Counted from the first letter of the stretch, positions 9,854 through 19,496 are shown. The stretch: DNA of 64,000 bases from JAMXLO01 sp037201625 (GCA_037201625.1 JBBCGR010000004.1:372001-436000); one strand, 5' to 3'. Program-made: numbers and translations. Notes: generated by a model from the sequence alone, not told the origin.

Positions 9854-12800
9854 GTGCCTTCACCGAGGACGTTGTTGTGGATCGGCACTGACGATACCGA
9901 TTTCGCGAACCCGCTGAACTGGGCTGACGCAACCAATCACATCATCCCGGCCACAGATCCGCCGAACGCGACTGACATTGCGTTTCTCACGAATGGCGGG
10001 ACCATCTCTGGTGCCGGCACCGTCTCGACATTGACGTTCGGCGGAGCCGCATGGACGGTCACGGCAGACCTGACCGCGACGGCGTCAGCCTCGGTTGGCA
10101 GCGTGCCGACCGCCGTCCGGTTCGAAAGTTCCGGCACGCTGGCCGGAGCAGCGCTTACTGCTACAGGCGGCTTTACGCTTCTCTATTCAACCACACCGAT
10201 GGTGGTCACTGCTGAGAAGGGCGCCAGCTTTACCGGCTTTTCGACGGAAATTGGCGGCAACGGCGGGACCGGTACGCTCGTCCTGGCTGACCCCACCACG
10301 CGCTGGACCGACCACAACATCTTTGTGGGTGGTGGCCAGTTCCCCAGCGGCGCTCCTGGCTCAGGCGTGCTTGTCGTCACTAAAGGCGCCTCACTGACAA
10401 ACGCAGGCGACAACGAGACCTCCGAAATCGGCTTCTTTGCAAATCACGGAACCGGCCTGGCGACCGTGTCCGCCGGTGGCACCTGGACCAATCAGAATCT
10501 GATCGTCGCTGAGGTCGAGCTTGGCGTCCTCAATGTGCAGACCGGCGGAACGGTCAGCACGACGGGATTCGCGATCATAGGCGACCAGGCGACCGCAATG
10601 GGAACCGTCACTGTCGAGGGCCTCGGCTCGGCATGGCGCATTGCGAATAGCTTGACGATCGGCGGCCTGGGTGGAAGCGGAACTCTCGACGTCATCAGTC
10701 AGGGGACCGTCGATATATCGTCCCGGATGTTCGTAGGTCGCGGAGGAGATTTCAGCGGCACTCCCGTCAGCGGGAGCGGCAGCGTCAACATCGGTGCCGG
10801 TGGCACGGTCAATGTCCTGGCCACGACGCTCATCGGCTCGGGGACTTCAGCAGTCCAGCTTGGCAGTACGGCGGGCAGCGCCGGTACGATCTCAGTCAAT
10901 GGCGCAGGGGCCTTCCTCAACGTCAACACCCACTGGGTCAATATCGGAAATATCGGTCAAGGCGCGATCTTCGTTGGCCAGGGCGGCTCGGTTCTGGCCG
11001 GGACGAAATTCACGGCCGACGCCGCCACCGTCCTGGGCAGCACGGCGGGCGCAACGGGCTTGCTCACCGTGACCGACCCCGGTTCCACATACCAGGCCAT
11101 TGGTCAGTTGGATGTCGGCCTATCGGGCTCAGGCACGCTGCTGGTCGCCAACCAGGGAACGGTGCTCACGGGAAATAACCCGAACAGCACCGCACTTGGC
11201 TTTGTCATCGGCTTCGGTGCTGGCAGCAGCGGCACGGTCACGGTGAAGGATGCGGGTTCTCAGATCGTCAATGTCGGCCATTTCAACGTGGGCGGCAGTG
11301 GCAACAGCGGCAATCCAATTGGCGGCGTCGGCACTCTCCTCATCGAGAACGGCGGATTGATCTCGACGACCCGAACCGCTTCTTCGTTGGCTGCACCCGC
11401 TGCCGTTATTGCGGCGGATCCCGGCACCTCCGGCTCGAATGCGACCGTCACGGGTCAGGGCTCAGTTTGGCAGATCGACGGTGCGATGATCGTGGGCCAG
11501 CTGGCCGCTGGCTCCCTGAGTGCGGTCAACGCCGGTACCGTCAGTGTCGCTGGCGACGTCGCGATCGGCATCAGTGCGATTGGGACCATCGCGGTGACCG
11601 GCGGCGGGCGGCTCATGGTCGGCGGCGAGCTCGATCTGGGCGGCACCGGTTCAGGTCCTGCTGGCGGCACGGGCGCACTGACGGTCACCGGCGCGATTCC
11701 CGTCGGCGGTACCGTCACCGTAGGCGGCACCGTCTCAGTCGGCACCGTGCTCCACCTGTGGAGCGGTTCCCTGCTTACCCTGGACGCAGCCTCCGCAATG
11801 AGTATCGGGGGCGTGGTCGGCCTGACGGCGGGCGAGGTTTCGGTTGGAGCGACGGGCGCGATCGTAGGCGCCGGCATCGTGGATGGCACGATCCGCAACG
11901 CCGGCACCATAACCGCCTTCAACCCGGCCGCGGTGGGTCCAAGCACGACGCTTGAGATCACCGGCATGGTCTCCGGCACCGGCACGTTGGACTTCGGTTC
12001 AAACAACGTCGCCCTGGAGCTGGATACCACGCCAAGCGCCGGTCAGACCGTGAGATTTGGCCCACTGTTCTCGGGCAACACCCTCATACTCAACAGCCCA
12101 AGCATCGCTGCCAGCGGCGGGTCCAGCATGTTTGCCGGCCTGGCCGGCGTTTCGGCCGGCGACCGGATCGATTTCGGGAGCGGCATTCAGATCACTGGGT
12201 TGTCGCAGGTCCTCAATGGCGGAGCGTACGATGTGACGGTAGCCGTGACGCAGGGCGGCAGTACCGGGTTCATCTCGTTCGACAACGTCACATTCGCACC
12301 CGGGGCCGCCCAATTCGTCGCCGGGACCGACAGCAACGGCGATGCCTCGCTGGAGGCCATTCCGTGTTTCTGCGCCGGCACGCGCATCGCCACACCTGCC
12401 GGCGAGGTGCCCGTCGAGCGACTCACCGCGGGCAGTCTCGTGACGATTGCGGATGGGCGACGGCTGCCGTTGCGCTGGGTGGGCTTCGGCAACGCCCTGT
12501 TGCGGCCAGGCCAGCGCTCGGCGGCGACACCGATCATCGTCCGGGCAGGAGCGCTCGCAGATCGCGTGCCCACTCGCGATTTGCGCCTTACCAAGGGTCA
12601 CTCGCTATATCTGGATGGCGTACTGATCCCGGTCGAGAACCTGATCAACCACCGGACTATCCTCTGGGACGACGCGGCGCGAACCGTACAGGTATTCCAC
12701 CTGGAGCTTGACACGCATGAGGTCTTGCTCGCCAACGGCGCTGCCGCAGAGAGCTATCGGGACGATGGCAACCGGGCGCTCTTCCAGAACGTCAATCCAG

Positions 12801-13411
12801 CCTGGAATGAACGTGAACCGCCCGACCCGTGCGCGCCAATCATTACCAATGGGCCGGTGGTGGAGGCGGTGTGGCAGCGGCTGCTGCTTCGCGCCAAGGC
12901 GCGGCGCGCAATCCCGCTTACTACCGAGCCGGATGTCCACCTGCTTGTCGATGGTGAGCGGACGGACCCTATCACAGTCCGACACGGGCTCTATCTCTTC
13001 GAAGCGGCAGGCATCCCGGGCGAGTTACAGATCGCCTCGCGGTACGGAGTGCCATCGGAGCTCGGCCTAAACTCGGATCAACGTCGCCTGGGCATAGCGG
13101 TGCAGCGTATAATCCTGCGTCAAGGGGGCATCAGGCTCGAGATTGATGCGGAGTCCAGTCTGCTATCCGACGGTTTCCATCTCTATGAGGCGGGCGGGTA
13201 TCGGTGGACCGACGGCGCTGCCCGCCTCCCGCCCGGAGCAATGGCGCTGTTCGCCGGCGATGCTCCCGTGGACATCGAGGTCTACGTCGGATGCGTCTCG
13301 CAGTACCCGACACCGGCTACGGCGAAGAAGCGCGCGCACAGCCACTCAACAGCATCCAGGCAATCCGATGGTCCAACAGCAGCGACCGCGCCGCTGCGTC
13401 GGGCGTCTTGA
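9854..13411 (+). CDS. Giant beta-solenoid Hint protein (1185 aa)
   Basis: Residues from about 40 to 700 are degenerate autotransporter-like repeats built around GTxTVxGxGSxW and LTIGGLGGSG units. A Hint_2-type domain begins at Cys838 (PCFCAGTRIATPAGEVPVE) and carries the family blocks DLRLTKGHSLYLDGVLIPVE and VQVFHLELDTHEVLLANG. About 200 residues follow the Hint core, unlike the lipase-Hint protein, which ends soon after it. GTG 9854 is chosen because GGGAGG lies 8 bases upstream; no ATG in this frame is near. A surface or secreted role with self-processing at the Hint Cys is inferred. It is a paralogue of the protein at 2101-7875. Confidence 0.75.
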   Translation: MPSPRTLLWIGTDDTDFANPLNWADATNHIIPATDPPNATDIAFLTNGGTISGAGTVSTLTFGGAAWTVTADLTATASASVGSVPTAVRFESSGTLAGAALTATGGFTLLYSTTPMVVTAEKGASFTGFSTEIGGNGGTGTLVLADPTTRWTDHNIFVGGGQFPSGAPGSGVLVVTKGASLTNAGDNETSEIGFFANHGTGLATVSAGGTWTNQNLIVAEVELGVLNVQTGGTVSTTGFAIIGDQATAMGTVTVEGLGSAWRIANSLTIGGLGGSGTLDVISQGTVDISSRMFVGRGGDFSGTPVSGSGSVNIGAGGTVNVLATTLIGSGTSAVQLGSTAGSAGTISVNGAGAFLNVNTHWVNIGNIGQGAIFVGQGGSVLAGTKFTADAATVLGSTAGATGLLTVTDPGSTYQAIGQLDVGLSGSGTLLVANQGTVLTGNNPNSTALGFVIGFGAGSSGTVTVKDAGSQIVNVGHFNVGGSGNSGNPIGGVGTLLIENGGLISTTRTASSLAAPAAVIAADPGTSGSNATVTGQGSVWQIDGAMIVGQLAAGSLSAVNAGTVSVAGDVAIGISAIGTIAVTGGGRLMVGGELDLGGTGSGPAGGTGALTVTGAIPVGGTVTVGGTVSVGTVLHLWSGSLLTLDAASAMSIGGVVGLTAGEVSVGATGAIVGAGIVDGTIRNAGTITAFNPAAVGPSTTLEITGMVSGTGTLDFGSNNVALELDTTPSAGQTVRFGPLFSGNTLILNSPSIAASGGSSMFAGLAGVSAGDRIDFGSGIQITGLSQVLNGGAYDVTVAVTQGGSTGFISFDNVTFAPGAAQFVAGTDSNGDASLEAIPCFCAGTRIATPAGEVPVERLTAGSLVTIADGRRLPLRWVGFGNALLRPGQRSAATPIIVRAGALADRVPTRDLRLTKGHSLYLDGVLIPVENLINHRTILWDDAARTVQVFHLELDTHEVLLANGAAAESYRDDGNRALFQNVNPAWNEREPPDPCAPIITNGPVVEAVWQRLLLRAKARRAIPLTTEPDVHLLVDGERTDPITVRHGLYLFEAAGIPGELQIASRYGVPSELGLNSDQRRLGIAVQRIILRQGGIRLEIDAESSLLSDGFHLYEAGGYRWTDGAARLPPGAMALFAGDAPVDIEVYVGCVSQYPTPATAKKRAHSHSTASRQSDGPTAATAPLRRAS

Positions 13412-13565
13412 GCGGAAGCGATCTGCTTCTGGTACACCCTCAATTGGCTGCTCGTGTTTCGCAAAAAGGTGAACGCATACTACTGTCGCTCATGGTCGCC
13501 AGCCTGCAACATGGTACTTCATAGCGAACGTTGATCCCATCAGCCGTGGCTGTATTGCCCGGAGC

Positions 13566-14561
13566 GTGGAAGCTGCTGCCCCTTCACCCAAGCGCCGACT
13601 TCGCTACACGCGGCGGAGCACCGGCAAGCGCGTCACTCCGACTGAGCGAGATCTGGCCTGGTTCAAGGCACTCCAACGGCACGGCTCATTGCCATCGAGC
13701 TTCCTCCTGGCATTTACCCGACATCTCTGTCGCAGCGAGACGCGAGCGCTTGAGCGCCTCGGCGACTTGTATCACGAAAGCAACACGCCGCACGGCGGGC
13801 CATATCTCAACCGCCCTGCGCAGCAATGGAGTGCCATCTCAAAGTTTCAGCGTGCCGTGTATGACCTCGCGCCGGCAGCCGAGCAGGCACTCGACGAACT
13901 CGGCATCCGGAAGGGAACCGGACCAGAAGATGTGGGGGGCCTGTACCGGCATCGCCTCATGGTCGCGTGTGTCACGGCTTCGATCGAGCTCGCGGTCAAG
14001 AAGAACCCTTCGCTGCGGTACATTTCGCAGGCCGAGATCCTCGCTCGCTCACCACACAAGACCGTCGTGATTCCGTGCTCCGTATCTTATACTAATCCCC
14101 GAACCGGAAAGCGGCAGATGCTCGAAAAGCCGCTAGTTCCCGACGCGATATTCGGGCTCGAATACGCGGCAGAAGCTGGACGGCGCTACCGCTTCTTCAT
14201 GGTCGAGGCTGACCGGAATCATGAGCCAGTCATACGCGCCGATTTGCGCGAAACCAGCTATCTCCGAAAGGTGCTCCAGTACCGGCAGGTGATCGGCCGG
14301 GGTATCTACCGAGAACATTTCGGTATGAAGTCTCCCATGCTGCTCCTGACCATCACGACCAACGCGCGGCACATGTCCAATATTCAAAAAATGACTGCCG
14401 AAGTCTTCGGCCGAGCGGGCTGCCCATACCTGCTTTTTGCGACACTACCAGCATTTGGGGACAGCCTGTGCGTTCCCTCGCCATGCGACCAGCTGTCCGC
14501 GGCACCATGGCAACGAACCGGGTATAGCTCGATGCGGATTGATCAAGCCGAGGATACCTGA
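13566..14561 (+). CDS. Replication-relaxation family protein
   Basis: A 331-aa protein. The N-terminus (TPTERDLAWFKALQRHGSLP) looks like the winged-helix opening of replication-relaxation proteins. The centre has the hydrophobic core PDAIFGLEY and FFMVEADRNHEPV, which matches the part of the family with a nuclease-like fold. These proteins are found on plasmids and integrative elements beside coupling ATPases. One such ATPase is broken at the left edge of this window, so both may come from one mobile element. GTG 13566 is the first start after a weak GGAG. The last 209 bases overlap the end of the convergent M10 protease frame. Confidence 0.55.
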   Translation: MEAAAPSPKRRLRYTRRSTGKRVTPTERDLAWFKALQRHGSLPSSFLLAFTRHLCRSETRALERLGDLYHESNTPHGGPYLNRPAQQWSAISKFQRAVYDLAPAAEQALDELGIRKGTGPEDVGGLYRHRLMVACVTASIELAVKKNPSLRYISQAEILARSPHKTVVIPCSVSYTNPRTGKRQMLEKPLVPDAIFGLEYAAEAGRRYRFFMVEADRNHEPVIRADLRETSYLRKVLQYRQVIGRGIYREHFGMKSPMLLLTITTNARHMSNIQKMTAEVFGRAGCPYLLFATLPAFGDSLCVPSPCDQLSAAPWQRTGYSSMRIDQAEDT

Positions 14562-15876
14562 CCCGGGTTGAGCAGGAGGTCCACCACGTAGCATCCCGCG
14601 ACTCCCCAGATCCTGCCTGGAGAAAGCGCGAGATCACCAAACGTCTCGCGGTCAGTGCCCGGTTGGACCGGCACCCTAGAGCTGACACCAGGGAGCCGCC
14701 AGCAAACTGGAACCATTCCGTATTACGGACGATATCTGTCCCTTCGCTGCCACGGAGTGCGGTAACGGTTACGGTTCCCGCTGCGCTGGTAATACGATAG
14801 AAGCTGCGTGGTAGACTATAGACTGCAACGTCTCCGTTACTATCGTCGATCCCTCCGTCAAGTTTGTCGTTCCCCGGGCCGCCGATGAGGAAATCATCGT
14901 CCTTACCCCCGTCAAGGGTGTCGTTGCCAGCGCCGCCAGCGAGGGTGTCATTTCCCCAATTACCCTCCAGGGAGTCGTCACCGTCTTTGCCGTTAAGGGC
15001 ATTATTAACAATATTTCCAATAATGTAGTCCCCACCGGCGCTTCCGGTGGCATTTTCGACTGCTAACACGCTATCCTGAACGCCTTGAGGGGTGATTGCG
15101 ATAGCATCGAGGGGAATACCATTAAGGTATGTAAATTCTCCGGGCCGAAGATCGATAGTCGCCCACATTACGTCAGAGCTAACCAAGATAGTGTCAACGC
15201 CGCCAGTGTCCCAGATCGTCTTCATGTACCAAGGAGTCAGGGTATAGATGTCATCTCCGCCATGACTCGATACGTTGGGGCCATAGATATACTGTATCGC
15301 TTGGACATCGTAAAGCATCGGCGTTATTGGGTAGGTGCCCTTTGTTGTTCCGTAATAGGACATAACTGTATATAACGTCTGGTCTTCGGATGCCGGAAGA
15401 TAAGGACCTTCGCTTGGTGTGCCGCCTTGATTATAGGGGCCCGGATGTTTTAGACCCAGGGCGTGACCAATCTCGTGGATTATGGTGAGGAAGCCATAAC
15501 CAGGCGGCCCTGTCGGTGGGTCAGTGTCTGAGTCTATGTAAATGTTCCCATCGAACAGAAAACTTGAATTCGGGGCGTACGTACTACCACCTACGCCCGG
15601 CAAACGCGCTAGTCGGAATTGTATTTCGGAGTCCGCGGAGGCCGCGTCGTGGTAGAATGTAATGTCGGCAATGTCAGACCAGCTTGTTAGTGCCTGAAGG
15701 GCATGAATAGACTGTTCAGTAGAGAACTGCGTTATCCCCGCCCTCAACTCGAAGAACGAAGACCAGTCAGGGAAATTGTAGGAGATAGTGACTCCCTGGC
15801 CGACATCGCCGCCGTTCCAGAACCACTGCGAATTCTGATACAAGAGCGCGTTCACGCCTACCGGAGGGATGCTCAT
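14353..15876 (-). CDS. Serralysin-type M10 metalloprotease with RTX repeats
   Basis: A zinc protease with the M10 signature HEIGHALGLKH at residues 134-144 and the Met-turn YTVMSYY about 35 residues later. RTX nonapeptides follow near residues 300-350 (GGAGNDTLDGG, GGPGNDKLDGG), which bind calcium. There is no N-terminal signal, as expected for type I secretion with a C-terminal signal. After NTEWFQFAGGSL the sequence loses family character: about the last 100 residues are Arg- and Ser-rich and are antisense to the convergent gene. The natural end was probably lost at a junction near 14.7 kb, which may remove the secretion signal. The gene is AT-richer than its neighbours. Confidence 0.75.
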   Translation of the reverse strand: MSIPPVGVNALLYQNSQWFWNGGDVGQGVTISYNFPDWSSFFELRAGITQFSTEQSIHALQALTSWSDIADITFYHDAASADSEIQFRLARLPGVGGSTYAPNSSFLFDGNIYIDSDTDPPTGPPGYGFLTIIHEIGHALGLKHPGPYNQGGTPSEGPYLPASEDQTLYTVMSYYGTTKGTYPITPMLYDVQAIQYIYGPNVSSHGGDDIYTLTPWYMKTIWDTGGVDTILVSSDVMWATIDLRPGEFTYLNGIPLDAIAITPQGVQDSVLAVENATGSAGGDYIIGNIVNNALNGKDGDDSLEGNWGNDTLAGGAGNDTLDGGKDDDFLIGGPGNDKLDGGIDDSNGDVAVYSLPRSFYRITSAAGTVTVTALRGSEGTDIVRNTEWFQFAGGSLVSALGCRSNRALTARRLVISRFLQAGSGESRDATWWTSCSTRVRYPRLDQSASSYTRFVAMVPRTAGRMARERTGCPQMLVVSQKAGMGSPLGRRLRQSFFEYWTCAARWS

Positions 15877-16018
15877 TGTTGCATCCGAAGCTTCTGGTGG
15901 TTGCTGCGATTGTGATCCAACGCCTTCCTCCTGTCGGACCGGCCCTATGTGTTTGGACCCTGAACAGACCTAGCGTTGGCACGTACCTCACCTTGTCGGC
16001 CGCTAGCATAAGCTCTCA

Positions 16019-16948
16019 GAGGCCATTCCGAAACGATAGTGGAAGGTTTGTTGTGGGGGGTTGGATGGCCGGGCCGTCTGTGATTCCGGGCAGGTGTTCG
16101 AAGCCTTGCCGGAGATCTCATGTGGACGCCGACCACCCGCAGGCAGCATAGCCGCGCGGGACTACGCTACGGAAGTGATGTGACCGACGCGGAGTGGTTG
16201 ATCCTCTCGCCGTTCCTGCCTGCACCGAGGTGTTGCGGCCGGCATCGCAAGTGGGAGATGCGTGAGATCATCAACGCCATCTTCTACGTGCTGCGTGGCG
16301 GGATCGCCTGGAGCCTGTTGCCAAAGGACTTCCCGCCTGTCTCCACGACCTATCGGTGGTTCGCCCGGTTCCGTGACGACGGCACATGGGAAAGGATCAA
16401 TCACTGTCTGGTCATGCTCGACCGCGAGCGGGTCGGTCGCGAGGCCAGCCCTACAGCGGTGGTCATCGACAGCCAGAGCGTCAGGACGACCGAGAGCGGC
16501 GGCATCCGAGGCTACGACGCCGGCAAGAAGATCAAGGGCCGCAAGCGTCACGCCATGGTCGATACCGACGGCCGGGCGCTCAAGCTGCAAGCCCACTCCG
16601 CCGCCATCCAGGACCGCGACGGTGCCGGACCGCTGCTGCGGGCGTCACGCGCGAGCTGGCCATTCGTGGCCCTGGGCTATGCCGATGGTGGCTACTCCGG
16701 TCCCCGAGTGGCCAATGCCAGCCCAATCCGCATCGAGGTGGTGCGCAAGTCCGACAACCAGGTCGGCTTCGCCGTCATCGCCAGGCGCTGGGTCGTCGAA
16801 CGGTTCTTCGCCTGGATCAACCGCAACAGGCGGCTGGCGAAGGACTTCGAAGCAACCATTCAATCTGTCGAAGCATTCCTCTATGCCGCCTCCGCCACGC
16901 TCCTGCTCCGACGGCTCGCCCGTTGATGACCCGATTCGAAATGGACTC
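16019..16948 (+). mobile_element. Intact IS5-family element, copy 1 (930 bp)
   Basis: The ends are imperfect inverted repeats: GAGGCCATTCCGAAACG at the left and, read inward from the right, GAGTCCATTTCGAATCG. The direct target duplication is TCA at 16016-16018 and 16949-16951. A 3-bp TNA duplication is typical of the IS1031-like group of IS5. Length and encoded protein equal those of the copy at 27051-27980, which lies in inverse orientation with a different duplication (TTA). Both copies therefore moved by transposition and not by local rearrangement. Confidence 0.9.
16120..16926 (+). CDS. IS5-family transposase (268 aa)
   Basis: A single-frame DDE transposase. The N-terminal part (WLILSPFLP, INAIFYVLRGGIAW, TYRWFARFRDDGTW) is the IS5-type DNA-binding region. 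Catalytic residues are Asp117 (VVIDSQSV), Asp189 (YADGGYSG) and Glu227 in RRWVVERFFAWINRNRRL. It needs no frameshift, unlike some IS5 relatives. The gene fills the element between the inverted repeats and looks complete, so the element is probably active. Its translation is the same as that of the second copy. Confidence 0.9.
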   Translation: MWTPTTRRQHSRAGLRYGSDVTDAEWLILSPFLPAPRCCGRHRKWEMREIINAIFYVLRGGIAWSLLPKDFPPVSTTYRWFARFRDDGTWERINHCLVMLDRERVGREASPTAVVIDSQSVRTTESGGIRGYDAGKKIKGRKRHAMVDTDGRALKLQAHSAAIQDRDGAGPLLRASRASWPFVALGYADGGYSGPRVANASPIRIEVVRKSDNQVGFAVIARRWVVERFFAWINRNRRLAKDFEATIQSVEAFLYAASATLLLRRLAR

Positions 16949-17015
16949 TCATAGGTCCGAGTCCTAAAACATACGCTCTTGAAATGCTAGGTTCAACCGG
17001 ATAGAAGGCCGGCGG

Positions 17016-18268
17016 CAGGGCAATCGGGTGAAGGAATGGGTGACAAGCCGCTAAAGTGGTGAATCCATAGTGCCCCTCGATTCGTTTGCCGGGGGCAGCC
17101 ATGGAAGATGCGACGGCGGATTGTACCGCATTCGACGAAGCGGTTGTTTTTCTGAGCTATTTCAAAGACCTGAAGGATCCTCGCCAGCAAGGCAAGGTGA
17201 CCTACCCGCTCGACGAGATCCTTCTGCTCTGCTTGGTCGCGGTGCTGGCTGGGGCGGAAACCTTCGTCGATATCGCTCTGTTCGGCTGCAAGAAGCGCGC
17301 GTTTCTGCGCCGCTTCCGTCCGTTCGAGAACGGCACGCCAGCGCACGACCATCTCGGCGACATCTTGGCTGTGCTCGACGCCGAACAGTTCCAGCGATGC
17401 TTTATCGCCTGGGTCGCAGCCCTGACCGGAGCGCCGGAGGGGGTGATTGCCATCGATGGCAAGACCTCACGGCGCTCCGGCCGGAAGAAGGACGCCACCC
17501 CGCCGATCCACATGGTTTCGGCTTTCGCAGCCCGCCAGCGCCTCGTGCTGGGACAGGTGAAGGTCGCCGAGAAATCCAACGAGATCATCGCCATCCCGAA
17601 GTTGCTCGACCTGCTGGCGATCGAGGGAGCGATCGTGACCATCGATGCGATGGGCTGCCAGCGCGACATTGCGCAAAAGGTTATCACCAAGAAAGCTGAC
17701 TACGTGCTCGCGCTGAAGGGCAATCAGGGTTCGCTGCGCGAAGATGTCGAGCTGTTCGTCGCCGAACAGAAGGCCGCTGACTTCAAGGACACAACGATCA
17801 GCCGGGACCAGACGGTCGACGGGGATCACGGCCGCATCGAGACCAGAACCACCACTGTCATCCACGATGTCGCCTGGCTGCAGGAGCGCCACGACTGGCC
17901 CGGCCTGAAGGCGGTGGTCATGGTCGAGAGCTCGCGGGAGATTGCCGGAAAGATCGAGCAGGAGACACGTTTCTACATCACATCCTTGGTGCTGTTGGCG
18001 ACCCTGCTGGGGCCGATCATCCGCAGCCACTGGGCGATCGAGAACAGCCTGCATTGGGTTTTGGACATGATCTTCCGCGACAACGAGTGCTGCGTCCGAA
18101 CCGACCACGCACCGGCCAACTTCGCGACGATCAGGCACATGGCCCAAAACCTCCTCCGAAACGCGCCCGGCAAGGTCTCATTGCGGCTCAAGCGCAAAGC
18201 CGCCGGATGGGACGACGGATTCCTCGCACAGCTCATCGCGCGGTAGGTTTCTTCACCCGATTCCCCTG
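17016..18268 (+). mobile_element. Intact ISAs1-family element (1253 bp)
   Basis: The inverted repeats are CAGGGCAATCGGGTGAAG at 17016-17033 and its near-complement at 18251-18268, with one mismatch. The element is flanked by a perfect 10-bp duplication AGGCCGGCGG at 17006-17015 and 18269-18278. Duplications of this size are usual for ISAs1. It lies 67 bases from the end of the IS5-type element. Confidence 0.9.
17101..18246 (+). CDS. ISAs1-family transposase (381 aa)
   Basis: A full-length ISAs1 DDE transposase. The N-terminal block FLSYFKDLKDPRQQGKVTYP is the family hallmark. The catalytic acidic residues sit in VIAIDGKTSR, IVTIDAMGCQ and SHWAIENSLHWVLD. ATG 17101 is chosen because GGGGGC lies upstream; a TTG 15 bases earlier would add only five residues. 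The frame is unbroken and lies between intact inverted repeats, so the element is probably functional. Confidence 0.9.
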   Translation: MEDATADCTAFDEAVVFLSYFKDLKDPRQQGKVTYPLDEILLLCLVAVLAGAETFVDIALFGCKKRAFLRRFRPFENGTPAHDHLGDILAVLDAEQFQRCFIAWVAALTGAPEGVIAIDGKTSRRSGRKKDATPPIHMVSAFAARQRLVLGQVKVAEKSNEIIAIPKLLDLLAIEGAIVTIDAMGCQRDIAQKVITKKADYVLALKGNQGSLREDVELFVAEQKAADFKDTTISRDQTVDGDHGRIETRTTTVIHDVAWLQERHDWPGLKAVVMVESSREIAGKIEQETRFYITSLVLLATLLGPIIRSHWAIENSLHWVLDMIFRDNECCVRTDHAPANFATIRHMAQNLLRNAPGKVSLRLKRKAAGWDDGFLAQLIAR

Positions 18269-18678
18269 AGGCCGGCGGTGGCGTAAGCGGTGTGGCACGG
18301 TCGCCCGTTAGCGTAACATATTGCCGATACGTGGAAGATGTTATACTAAAATCCTACTATTATGAAGCTTTGCTTAATATGCTGTCTATGGACCAGCTGT
18401 CTAATCGTGATCGTCGTCGGGGTCATCCTTGCGACGTTGATCGCATGCCCGATTGCCCCCGCCGTAGATTGTGCTCGGGGACACTCCCCAACTTTTGGGG
18501 GTAGGGATTGGAAGGGATGCGCGATGCCTGATCGCTGCCTGCCAGATGAGGGCTAGCCCGTCTTATTCACAGCATTGGCAGGGATTCGCTGGCGGGTGTG
18601 GTGTAAGCCGCTGATGTAGCGGAGAGATTTGGGTGTCGAGACCAACCTCTGGCCGAGTCGGAGACTGCCACACCCGCT
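18269..18678. other. Intergenic stretch, probably the left end of a degraded IS1380 element
   Basis: The first bases are the right copy of the ISAs1 target duplication. From about 18555 the sequence GCCCGTCTTATTCAC resembles the terminal repeat of IS1380 elements, but no matching right end was found. A short frame with hydrophobic residues at 18362-18556 has no ribosome-binding site and is not called. A GGGG/CCCC hairpin near 18477-18490 is followed by a short T run and is too weak to call a terminator. Confidence 0.35.
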
Positions 18679-18876
18679 ATGGAAGACGATACCCTGCTGC
18701 CATTCCCGCTACCGGCGGTGCAGCGCAAGAAGGTGAGCGCGGCGTTCGACGGGGGACGCCTGACCTCAGATGGCGGTGTGCTGCTGCTGTCAGGTGCGGA
18801 CCGACAGCTTGGTCTCTGTGTAGCGCTGGCCTCTGTGATCCCCGATCATCGGGAGCCATGGCGCGTGACGCACCCC
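18679..18876 (+). pseudogene. IS1380-family transposase, N-terminal remnant
   Basis: About 66 residues match the start of IS1380-family transposases: LPAVQRKKVSAAFDGGRLTS, then DGGVLLLSGADRQLGL and VIPDHREPWRVTH. After this the frame runs into unrelated sequence and stops at 18960. The DDE core is missing, so it cannot move by itself. It shows that an IS1380 element was cut off here, perhaps during the event that left the tRNA-Lys fragment 300 bases downstream. Confidence 0.7.
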
Positions 18877-19168
18877 GCTGCTACTGTATCCCCCACCCCA
18901 CGACTTGATCGTCTCCGCGCTAACTCCGCACCCCTTCAGGACCTCGTGGCAGGGCTGTAACCACTTCTGATAGGCGGCCGGGACTGATGCATACGTCCGG
19001 GTAATCGGACGCCTCAGACTCTGTTGCACTATCCGGTGGTCCGGGCGGTGCGCGAGGGCCGCTCACTGCATCACATCGGAGATGTGCCCCATCTGTGCCC
19101 CACGACAACAAGGTGGCCGCTGGGCAGAAAGGACCTTTCTGTAACTAACTGATATTGCTAGGAAATTA

Positions 19169-19211
19169 TGGGAGCACAAGGATTCAAACCTTGGACCCGC
19201 TGATTAAGAAA
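19169..19211 (-). pseudogene. 3' fragment of a tRNA-Lys(CTT) gene, probable attachment-site remnant
   Basis: Read on the minus strand this gives TCTTAATCAGCGGGTCC, then a T-arm with stem CAAGG/CCTTG and loop TTTGAAT, then TGCTCCCA. It fits the anticodon loop (CTT), variable loop, T-arm and acceptor 3' strand of tRNA-Lys. The 5' half is absent: sequence beyond 19211 does not form a D-arm. Fragments that begin in the anticodon arm and run to the 3' end are the usual trace of integration into a tRNA gene. CCA is not encoded. Confidence 0.55.
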
Positions 19212-19419
19212 CAGGTCAGGCCGCCCGTTGTGGACTCTGGTTGGTGCGACTAGGACGCGTTGCACGGCGCGGCCTGGTAGGGAATTCTCTCGCTTCGCTG
19301 ACAATTCACAGGCAGCGTGCTAGACATCGCGACGAGGCGGATGAAAGCATCCCCGATACGAGGCTATAGCGAGGCTAAGACGACCGAACGCATCAGCTAA
19401 ATTACTGATATCACTGGAA

Positions 19420-19496
19420 GTCCCCGTAGCTCAGTAGGATAGAGCACAGGATTCCTAATCCTGGGGTCGTGAGTTCGAATCTCGCCGGGGACGCCA
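19420..19496 (+). tRNA. tRNA-Arg (anticodon CCT)
   Basis: A complete cloverleaf. The acceptor stem is GTCCCCG with CGGGGAC, the D-arm contains AGCTCAGTAGGATAGAGC, and the anticodon stem CAGGA/TCCTG holds loop TTCCTAA (anticodon CCT). The T-arm has GTTCGAATC. Discriminator G and an encoded CCA end the gene. It decodes AGG. It lies 196 bases before the helicase operon, and its 3' end is a plausible island integration site. Confidence 0.92.

Noticed and set aside
16162..16596. 144-codon minus frame inside the IS5-type element, also present in the second copy
   Set aside because: It is antisense to the catalytic part of the transposase and repeats only because the element repeats.
18475..18500. 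GGGG/CCCC hairpin with a short T run
   Set aside because: The stem is 4 bp and the T run is broken; too weak for a terminator call.
18362..18556. Small hydrophobic frame between ISAs1 and the IS1380 remnant
   Set aside because: No ribosome-binding site, no conserved context, and it overlaps probable IS-end sequence.
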